From Spirodela intermedia (lineage: Eukaryota > Streptophyta > Magnoliopsida > Alismatales > Araceae): DNA of 64,000 bases. The stretch's first letter is position 1, and the number at the start of each line of letters is the position of its first letter. The stretch lies in assembly GCA_902729315.2 (NCBI GenBank), contig LR746268.1, positions 2,163,501 to 2,227,500 of the forward strand, given 5' to 3'. The notes beneath the pieces are model-generated. The model saw only the letters and a list, made by a program, of their open reading frames with translations, was not told the origin of the DNA and ran no database searches. Shown in pieces: positions 39,171-48,651 of this stretch. The position numbers and the translations under genes were made by a program.

Positions 39171-39527
39171 TCAGATGGCGCCAGCGTTGATGAAGCTGAA
39201 GATCTGCTGGATCGAGCTTGCTATGTCCTCTGCGCTGAACCTCACTTCGCCTGCAATCTGCTCGCATTGAAGACGTGGGGGATACCATGAGCCTATGCCA
39301 TTTTGCTCTGAAAACAGCCTCTTTCTCTCTCTCATAAGCATCATCCCTCCCTCTTTTACATAGCTTTCTATCTGAGAATCTCTCTCTCTCCCTCTCTCTC
39401 TCTCATATCATAAACAGTATCCTCTCACATTAGCAGTATCCCTCTCTCACGTAAACAGCATCTGTCTCTTTCTCTCTCATAAGCATCATCCCTCCCTCTT
39501 TTACACAGCTTTCTATCTGAGAATCAG

Positions 39528-39563
<36 letters not shown>

Positions 39564-40926
39564 GCACACAAGCATTAACCTATCTCTGAGAACCGGTTTC
39601 CATCTTTCCCTGTGTCTCTCTCTCCTATGAGCAAACTTCCTATCACACAATCTCCCTCTCTGAAAGCTAGAATTTTAAAAGAAATGCGGTTTTGTGTCGT
39701 GAATGTTTTGATTTACCTTGACGTTGAAGGAGTAGAGAACGGTCTGCTCGATGGTGGTGATGTTTGTGTGGAGAATGTTGAGCTGCAGGTCCTCCAGGGC
39801 GGCAATAGTCCGCAGCAGCTGCCCAGGTCGCCGCCGGGACAAGATCTTGATCATGGCGTCAAACCCCAGAAGCTTCACCTCCACGTCGGCCAGGCAAGAC
39901 TTGCTCTCAGCCGCCTCCTCCCCGGCGGCGGCGGCGCCGCCGCCGATGGCCGCCTCGTACTCCAGAGCCTTCATCTGGTCAACCCCCGGAAAGAAGGGAG
40001 GAGGAAGATGGGCCTGAGCCTCCGCCGGCGGCGCCCTCAGAGCTTCACCGCCCACCATCCTCCGCCTTTTCTGGGACTCCAGGCACTGTAGGAGCTGCTC
40101 CAGCTCCCTCACGAACTCTATAGCGCCGCCGATGATAGACGCTTGGTCTCCCTGCACCAACCCAGAAGACCCCGCTGTCAGATTCGAAGTCGAAGAAGAA
40201 AAGGAAGAAGAAGGAGAAGAAGAAGAAGAAGAAGCATCTTCTGTTCTTACCCTCTGAACGTAGGAGCTGGGCATGAGAGACCTGAGTACACGGAGGTGCT
40301 CGTTCATCTGCTTCCTTCTATTCCTCTCGACGGCGATATGGGTCATCCTCTGAATTTCCACCTCCTCGGTCGTCTTCGACGACCTCGGTCTCTTCCTCTT
40401 GTTCTTCGCCTCGGGGGCATCCGTTCTCTGGTGTTGAACCGACGAGTTGTTCTCCGATTCTCTCGGCCCTTCATCCACCGGGTATCTGTCGACGCCCTCG
40501 TCGTGGTTTCCGATCGCCGCCGCCGGCGGGAGCTTGAGGAAATAGTTCTCCTCGTCTGAGATCTTCGACTGGTTCAAGGCGAGCTTGGGCCCAAAGTCCG
40601 CGAAGTGCATGACGTCGGCGAAGCTGATCCTATCGAGTGAGAGCTGCCGCTGCGGTGGCGGTGGAGGCGGTGGCGGCGGCGGCGGGTGGTGGTGGTGGTG
40701 GGTGAGCATGTAGTCCACCATCTCCATGCTCTCGTCCAGATTCTCTCTGGGCCTCAGAAGCTGATGAATTTGCTGATGATCCAAGGAGTACTCCAACGCA
40801 GCAAAATTATTCGGCGATTGATCCACCTGCAGCTGAATTAACCGAGGGTGAGAGAGAGAGAGAGAGAGAGGGAGGGAGAGAGAGAGGGAGTACTACCGAG
40901 TAGTTTCGTTCTGCTTCCTTCTCCAT
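39171..40926 (-). CDS. FAMA: FAMA-type bHLH transcription factor
   Basis: Minus-strand exons: 40926-40897, 40826-40251, 40151-39717 and 39257-39171; 1128 nt, 375 residues, all introns phase 0. The first exon encodes only MEKEAERNYS. Diagnostic pieces: MVDYML, SFADVMHFADFGPKLALNQ, basic region and helix 1 THIAVERNRRKQMNEHLRVL with H173, E177 and R181 (E-box-reading residues), helix 2 GDQASIIGGAIEFVRELEQL, then LQCLE (223-227), the LxCxE-like motif used for retinoblastoma-related binding. The C-terminal dimerisation region has SCLADVEVKLLGFDAMIKIL and LHTNITTIEQTVLYSF, and the last exon FSAEDIASSIQQIFSFI. FAMA acts in the nucleus and drives the last division and differentiation of stomatal guard cells. 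Species-specific His/Pro, Ser and Ala/Gly runs occur. Intron 1 is only 70 nt and mostly CT on the coding strand. Intron 2 is 99 nt with no stop in frame. Confidence 0.95.
39528..39566. repeat. (CT)n(CA)n microsatellite in FAMA intron 3
   Basis: CT units are followed by CA units inside the 459-nt third intron (39258-39716). Other CT-rich blocks lie at 39379-39402 and 39465-39478. Confidence 0.9.
40847..40890. repeat. GA tract forming most of FAMA intron 1
   Basis: On the + strand, GAGAGA and GGGA units fill most of the 70-nt intron. On the coding strand they are a pyrimidine run that can serve as the polypyrimidine tract before the CTGCAG acceptor. Confidence 0.85.
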
Positions 40927-41198
40927 GATGCGTGTAGGAGTTTATATTAGCGCTAGAGAGAGAGTGAGAGAGAGTGGATGGGGCAGCTGACAAGGGGCAG
41001 CTGGTTCTTCCTCCGGCACTTCAGCTAAAATGGAAGCATTAGTTGACCTTGTGTGGATCCCTCCCCTACGAGGCGGCCAGTCCAGAGATGGTAAGAACAG
41101 CGGGTAGAAACTCTGACCACCAACGGTTTTACCGAGATCCAGACAGATGCTGTGTAGGATCTTGGAGAGAAGAACCTGACAAGCGCTGTCTAGGGAAG

Positions 41199-41400
41199 GA
41201 GAGAGAGAGAGAGAAGGGAGGAAACGACAGAGATAGAGAGGGGGAAGGGGGGGGAGAGAGAGAGAGGAGGAAACGACAGAGAGAAAGAGGTGGAAGGGAG
41301 AGAGAGAGAGAGAGAGAGAGGAGGGGGGAGGGAGGGAGGAAGGAAGGAAGGAAGGAAGCGACAGAGAGGGAAGGAGGGGGCGTGAGAGAGAGCGAGGAAG
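41199..41400. repeat. GA-rich microsatellite block upstream of FAMA
   Basis: Two near-copies of a GAGGAAACGACAGAGA word separate (GA)n, (GGGA)n and (GGAA)n runs, indicating a local duplication plus slippage. Confidence 0.9.
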
Positions 41401-41973
41401 GAGCATGAAGAGAGGTCGCTGGTGGTGAAAAGGTAGAGCCGAACTCGGGGTTTCTGGATTTGAAGTGGAGGCGGTGAAGGAGCCTGAAAGCATTGATGAG
41501 GAGTTGCGGTGAAATCCCCCACCTCTCTCTCTCTCTCTCTCTCCTCCCTTCCCTCACTATCTCAGATCTCTTTTTATTTATGCTATTCACATGCACCTTC
41601 AACGCTCCCCCCTCTTTCCTTTTCAACCATCACATGATCTCCACCGTCATCTCTCTAAGCAATCACATCATTAAATAAATAAATCCAATAATTTTTACTA
41701 CATAATAAATTGTGTTAAATATAGCACCCCCCCTATTACTGTAAAAAAGTAAATATTTTATCACGAAAATACTTTTCAAAAAAATTAAAAAGTTATCCTC
41801 AAAACATTTGGGGGGTTTAAATCCCACGCTCTATTTATTATTATTTTGTAAAATATTTTTTTTTGTAAAGAAATGGATTTTTGCAAGATCACATCTAATA
41901 GCAAGCATTTTGTTTCAAGAGGGTTGAAGCTTTTGGCATTGCACGTATTCAACCTAGCCTAAGAGGGGGACAG

Positions 41974-41976
<3 letters not shown>

Positions 41977-42013
<37 letters not shown>
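41977..42013. repeat. (GA)n microsatellite
   Basis: About 18 uninterrupted GA units. Confidence 0.95.
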
Positions 42014-42017
<4 letters not shown>

Positions 42018-42394
42018 GATGTCTAGACATTCAAATTGAACCCTATTGAATCTGTGACCAGGGTAATCTAGCAATAAACGTCAGGCTTGCATGGGCCAAT
42101 ATATGAACGCTATCAAGATATCATTCTTCATCTAAAAGATAACTTAAAAATGACTGACGAGTGGCCAACTCGAAGCTCATTAGAGGCAATACTCGTCCCT
42201 TGAAGTCATCAAGAACTCATCCCAAGAGCAGTTATATTTACTCCTAGGGTTTAACAACGGCGGCCGACGGAGTCCAACAAAGGCGTGAAAAATCTCCCAA
42301 ATATTCGTAAAACCTTCCCGAGTCAACGCGATGAGATAAAATTCGTCGAAATGGACCGAGCCCAGAAGAAATCCGGTCGGAGAACCTCGTCAGC

Positions 42395-42890
42395 TCCCCG
42401 CTCACGATGAGCAGGATTGGCACGGCTCTCCGGGCCCTTGAATGAGGTCCTCCCATGCAGAAGAAACCCGTAGAGGAAGATCCCGTCCAGAAGAAACCAC
42501 CAGTCCATCTCGCCGCCTCGGCCATCCTCCCTGATTGGCGATAGATACGACCGGGTTCCGGGGAACTACGTCGCTCTGTTTTTCCACGCCGCTCCTTCCG
42601 AGCTTCTGCAGTTTCTTAGGGCCGACGAAAGCCAGAGGCACGCCGGAGAGCTTCGCCGGAGGAGGAGGAGGAAGAGGAAGAGGAAGAGGCTGGCGGCGGC
42701 GGCGATGTCCCTTATAGGAGGCGATAGAAAGGTTGACGGCGGCACACCGCAGGGAGAGGACGAAGTCCGAGAGCATGACGTGTCCTTCTTCCTTCAGCAG
42801 GACGTCCTCTGGCTGTGGTCTCTGTAGACGACGCCGAGCATGTGTAGGTACGCCACCGTTAGGAGGACCACCACCCCACTGAACTTGCGA
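42395..42890 (-). pseudogene. Degenerate AGC-kinase (D6PK-like) fragment
   Basis: Minus-strand translation in shifting frames gives kinase pieces in the right order: AYLHMLGVVYRD (about 42861-42820, catalytic loop), then in another frame EDVLLKEEGHVMLSDFVLSLRCA (about 42805-42740), then DWWFLLDGIFLYGFLLHGRT (about 42510-42440). These resemble plant AGC VIII kinases, where one expects RDLKPEN, SDFDLSLRC and DWWxLGxxLYE. The catalytic-loop lysine is lost at a frameshift, DFD reads DFV, and no P-loop half is present. I read it as a dead partial copy. Confidence is limited because the match is patchy between the motifs. Confidence 0.6.
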
Positions 42891-42899
42891 TCTCATGCT

Positions 42900-45800
42900 A
42901 CGGAGGGATCAAAGACCGTATATTTTTCGCAATTTAATTTGCCGTTAATTTTCCAATTAATGTATTATAATAAAAACATGCATAAACCCATGTCGAAAAT
43001 CACAAGTCAGAACATTCCATCGATGGAATAATAAAGGGTACAAGGAATGAAGAAGGGTTGAGGAAAACCGAAGGAGAGGGGGAGGACTGTCAGTTTGACA
43101 AGAAAGGAGCATATCTGATCGATCCCCCAAGGTTTTAAATAAGATGCCAAAGTTTTTCGCTATATTATTCTTCAGCCATTGTAGTACCAAGCCGAGAAGT
43201 GTGATTGAGAATAAAGCTGGGGATGATCAAATCAACATTTTTTTTCTTATCATGGAAAGGATTTAGCATTCTCATCAAGCCAAAGCACCCTCCCTGATCG
43301 GAAGGAAGACGTTGATTCAACCCAAAAAAAAGTACTGAAAAGACCAGATTTGCAAGTTTTACAATTTCATTTGTATTTTTGAAAAGTAATATCCAAGAAG
43401 CTTTACATAAATATTTTTACCCAATGAATTTACTATCTTATTACCATCCATGTGAATCAATCCTATATCTCATCACTTTCGTGGGTTCCCAGCACAAGGA
43501 ACAAGGAAAAAAAAGGCAAGGTGTTTTTCTCTTTCCTTCCATATTCTTGTTCCACCTAGATTCCACTCTGTTTTTCATTAAAAAATTCTGACCTAGAATC
43601 ATAATCCCCTCTCTATTAATCATTGGGATAGACCCATTTTGAGTCAGATGCTCAAACTTCATGAGAAAATTTACAAATCAACAATGGATAATGCTCTACT
43701 CTTGTTGACTAGAAAATTCATAGAATTATTGAATGAATAATGTGCAATAAAACTGAATCAAACCAAGAAAATTTTGCACCAAAATGAGTGGTAGTACCAT
43801 GCAACCTTGCTTTGAGAATGATTCTCTAGATGTCTCTTGTGAACCATTCGAAGATCTTCACTAGAGCACAACTCCATGACTTTGTACGAGAACTTCTTGG
43901 TCTCAACGTGATTGTAGAGGCTGAGGAAGTCTTGATCAAGAACTAAAATATCTCATTCTTGGGTTGGGCCCTCATCAGCTTCTTCCTTCTACTAGGGACC
44001 TCCATCTCACTAATCTTCACAGCAAAGCAACTCCCCATGCACCATACTTCAAAGAGATAAATACTCTGACACAGAACAGATGAGAAAGGGGTCGATGACC
44101 CCAACTACCTCGCACAAAGGACTGCAGACTCCAGAAGAACACGTACCCCATGGGTCAGTCATTAGGACTTCTGCATACTAGGATAAGGAAGATATCAAGG
44201 TGATTAAGAAACCATCATTGTTTGGGGAAATCCACAATTAATGTTCAGTCTATGTCAATCAAGTGGGCCAGTCTCTTAACATTCCCCATAGATATTTACA
44301 GGACTAATTAAGATCCACATAGTGGCAAGACAAGATCTAACATAAGGATTTGCTTCCTTCCTAAGACGTGACTTCTTTGCTAAGACATGTTGTCTTCAGT
44401 CTACTAGCTCTTTGATAAGACTCATTTCATGATCCTACTATGCTGAGGTGAAGTGTGAGTCAACTTATGTGAAACAATGGGCTGATTTAGGTGAACTCGT
44501 TTGATCAACAGTGGTATTGTGAGAAGAAAGGAGTTAACAATCTTTTGAGGCACTCACCTGCACCCCACTCACATGAGAAGAGATCATAATTAGCATGTGG
44601 AGCAAACCACATGACATTGACTTGTTAGGCCTAATGAAGGGCAACACAAAAGATAATCTATTAAAGTTCAAAATAGGCAACTAATTGTAGAATTGGTCAA
44701 ATAGTAATGTGACCTAATTGTTGTATAATAAATCACTCAAATTGAAAATTTATAAAACTGACAAATATAATTTTTTAGATTAAAAAAAATAAATTAATTA
44801 TAATTCACCAAAAAGTTATAAAAATAGTGATAAATTTTTAAGTTGATCACAAGGATATAAGATATCTGATAATATTTTTTTAAAAATCAAATAATATGAT
44901 TTTTTATGATTTTTAAGTTAAATGATGAAGATAAAATATATTTAAAAGTTTATGAAAAAGAAAATTTTCAATCCGAATGTTAAGATGATGTCATCACCTT
45001 GATGAACGTGATTTGGGCATAAACAAAATTCCCTCTGATAATTTTTACGTAAATGATTACATATAATTTAATTAACCAAATTAAGATCTATAAAAGTCAA
45101 AATAGTTATAATTAAATAAAAAAGTATTTTTAAAACTTGATATTATATAACATCTTACTAAATTAAGTAAAGAATAAATTTAAAGTATGAAAAACATAGT
45201 TCTAACTTTATCAAAAAGATTGTCATAGTTCTATGTGTTCAGAAAGATTATTACATGATGTCCACAACCTCAATGTCTCTTCTTAAATATAGATGATATA
45301 GACAATCTTTAGATCTTCTTGTGAAGTTTGAAAATCAATAAAATGAGTCAAAGAATCATCTCCAACGATTGTCATCTGACAAAGTATATCATTTAATATG
45401 TTCTCGAAGGTGACAACTTGACTCTTAGTATATCATTTTCTAACCAACGATAACTTATTCGTCAATCAACTAGAGATCATTTTCTCGATAGATTTATGTT
45501 CTTTTTATCTATAATTATTTGATAGTTAATAATAATGCTCCACCAATCACATTACTGACATTTTCACTGATGATTAAGTGATTATGACCACTTAATCATT
45601 GACCAACACTTTGTAGGAAAATCATGATTTAATCAAATAAAAATATAAATTTTTGCTCTAGTGTGATTCGAACACTTGCAAATCACTTAGATGCATGTGA
45701 GATATTTTTTTTTTACCTACATACCCTTTTTAAATGATGTTATGAAGTCATTTTCTTCTTATAAAAAAAGATATTTTAAGTATATAAATATTAAAAACAT

Positions 45801-48540
45801 ATGACAAGTGTCCCGAGTTTAGTCCCACATAGACTATTTATTAAGTTTTGAGATAACTATATATTAATGCCTCTTCAGCAATATAGTTCTCTTATGTGTG
45901 TACAACCACTCATTGTCTCATGTTCGATTGGCCACTGATGATGTGAAAGAAGAATGATGTATAGGTGCCCCCAATTGATCATTACCTACTTGAGCCCTCT
46001 ACTCGTGGCTTCGTCTGATTGTGCCTTTAACTTATTTGTAGGCTTAATTAGCCAACAAGTTCCCCCTTTTTATAATTTATTTTATTTCTCTTCATTTTAT
46101 CTGAAAATATGATTATGAAAAATTATATCAAATTATATAATTAATAAAAAATCTTATTAATCAATTAAAAACTTTTTCTCACTTTAACATAAATATAAAT
46201 ATATTTATCATAAGTTAAAACTTAAAGATTATTAATTAATTATCAACTCATGATGATGAAGATTTCTCAGTTAAATATAACACTATCGTAAACTTATGAA
46301 TTTAATTTTTTTTTCTAATGAAAGGTCAAATCACTTGGGTTAGCCTTTTTGTTTTTCTAGAGTTAACTAATTTAATTTACATAGACTCAAGCTTAGTTAA
46401 CTAATTCATATTAATAGCATTGAATGCATAATTCATCTCACTACATTTGTTTTTTTGACACTCACAAGATTAACAAGAGAGATATGTTTTGTATTGATTT
46501 GACTTATGGCCCTTACCTCATATTTGATTCTTACAAATGTCAAAACATTGGGGTCATGTATCGAAATTAAGAGATAATGGTTACTTCTCTTAATATATTA
46601 AATATATTTTAATCACCTTAAATAAAGTCAAAGGTGCATTCAAAGATATTTTGGTGGGATATTTACTAAAAAGTTGAAAGAAGCAAAATCGTTCAATCCA
46701 AGTATGTTCAATCGGTATAGAGATAACATGAATGCTGTTGATTTTTTTTTTTATATTTTTTTTGCTATTGTCTTGGAGTTCAAATTAACTTCTATTAACC
46801 TAAAAGAGAAATGTGAAAAGGGATTATGCATTACTATAATAGGAATGCCTTGTTACTATTAGTGGTGGAGGAAATGACAATCTATAAGATGAAAGGGATG
46901 ACTTAATAAAGACAATGTTGATTCAAAGGTGAAATTTTCTCTACAAACTATCTTCATGACCTCAAAATATCATATCGTTCTATTAAGGGGAAGTTTAAAA
47001 GAGAAGAAGGTTTTGACCTTAATTAATTTGAGAGGTACAAATAACTAGAGTCCAAGTTGATTGGCCATTACCTTATCAAGTAATCTACATGACATAATGA
47101 TTAATAGAAGTGAAAACATTTGTGAAAAGACTTGCTTCTATGTAGAAATGTGCATTCAAGATTTTAACTATTTTTGATAGTCTCAATATGTATTGCCACT
47201 TGTAAGTTACAAAGAGGTGTTACATAGAAGTTGGGCCAAGAAATGTATTCAAAGACATTTTAAAAGGGCAATTGACCTTCAAGTTGTGTAGAAAGGATTG
47301 ATTGTTCAATGGAGTTGACCTCGAGAAATTAAAGACATATCTGCCATAAAATGTTCAAATAATGAAGGGATATAATGCAACTAGTTACAATATAAATTAC
47401 AAGAATAAGGGTGTTTGGGAAAACGAACTAATTCTGCAAAAGTGAAGACGATATTTAACACATATGATGAGACATTTGTGAAACCCCACAAGTTGTGTAT
47501 ATATCTTAGCCTAATTATGGGATTATACTGTACCTCTCACAAGATGATTAAATCATATTGGCATTTACTCATGTTATTATTTACATATTGAGAAAGAAAT
47601 CATTCAATGCCTTGCTTTAGAAGTAATTAAGCAACTACATAAGAGTCTAATCCCATTCTTTTGTTGTCTTCTTTGTTAGAAATGAACATCATACTACAAT
47701 CTTTTAAATGAGATGATAATAAAGATAAATTCCCCATTCCCCCAATATTTGAGTTGCTAAATAGATTTGGGGTATGGTAACCACAAAGTCAAGGCAAGGG
47801 AGGGATTTTCCTATAACAATCCTTTGTATTTATGAAGCTTAATTCCATTGAGTGACCTTCTTTAGGCTAACCAATACACACTATCATTTTTTTTTTTCAT
47901 GTTATGAACTCCATATTCCTCTTAAGAGCTTTGTGCTAATAGTTTTTAATGACATAAAGCAAGATCTAGATTGCATTTTTTCTATGCTTATAAGCTATCT
48001 TCAAAATAATAAAATAAAATTATTTTTTTATGAGATATTTATTGTTTGAGACATTTGACTCTAAAAGGGATTTAATGTAGCAGCTTGCTTACGCCAAAAA
48101 CCCATAAGTCTCTTACGAAATTTCTTGAGTCAACAAGCTCTTGTGGAAATGTTTTTAATAGATATAGTAAAATATATAATTTTATTTTTTAATAAGGTGA
48201 ATGACACAATATATATATTTTTCAAGGATTTTAATCTCTCCATAGAATCAGGCCTCTGTTTATGTACGACCTTTAGAAGACTATGGTTGACTCTTATTCA
48301 CAGTGCGTCATCAGTTGGGACTTATTATTAGTTTTCAGTCCCGAATAGGATTTGTTATAAGCTTAAATGTACAATTTAGTATCTTATAGGAGTTTTTGTT
48401 AATTCAAACTGTGACGTGGTCGTCGACTGCCGTAAGTAAAGTTTCTTGGATAGTTTGTTAAAAATCCTCATATTTAATAAATTTACTCTTGTACTCCCCT
48501 ACCCAAAGTAAATTGCGTTGGAGTTCTATCGATGTCATGC
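42900..48540. other. AT-rich intergenic region
   Basis: About 5.6 kb with no recognisable coding sequence; the longest frames are under 80 codons. It holds many poly-A/T tracts and AT-rich palindromic words, probably old transposon debris. An AGTCCCACAT word (45821) followed by a TATATATTA (about 45859) is discussed under rejected items. Confidence 0.6.
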
Positions 48541-48585
48541 TATAAATTTAATGGTCATCGCACTCATGTTGCTTCGAAACCCTAG
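48541..48585 (+). promoter_or_regulatory. TFIIIA core promoter: TATA-like box and telo-box
   Basis: TATAAATTTA at 48541-48550 is followed by AAACCCTAG at 48577-48585, about 67 bp before the start codon. AAACCCTA (telo-box) is common near transcription starts of plant genes for the translation machinery, which fits a 5S rRNA transcription factor. Confidence 0.5.
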
Positions 48586-48651
48586 TTTTCCCGGCCCTCT
48601 TTCGCCGGTTCCGGGAAGCCGCCGGCAAGGGAATTTCTGCAAGTTCCGTCG

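Larger units (their letters stand above)
40927..42390. other. FAMA upstream region with GA microsatellites
   Basis: This is the promoter side of FAMA. On its coding strand AATATAAAC lies only about 10-20 bp before the ATG, close for a TATA box. GA-rich blocks occur at 40949-40974, 41199-41222, 41230-41350 (with GGAA units near 41337-41358), a CT block at 41521-41542 and a GA run at 41977-42013. No other coding signal was recognised here. Confidence 0.6.

Noticed and set aside
45821-45870. AGTCCCACAT followed about 30 bp later by TATATATTA, similar to the USE plus TATA arrangement of plant snRNA genes
   Set aside because: The USE consensus is incomplete (CATAG instead of CATCG) and the downstream sequence does not match U1-U6 or U3 RNA; the word also occurs in retrotransposon LTRs.
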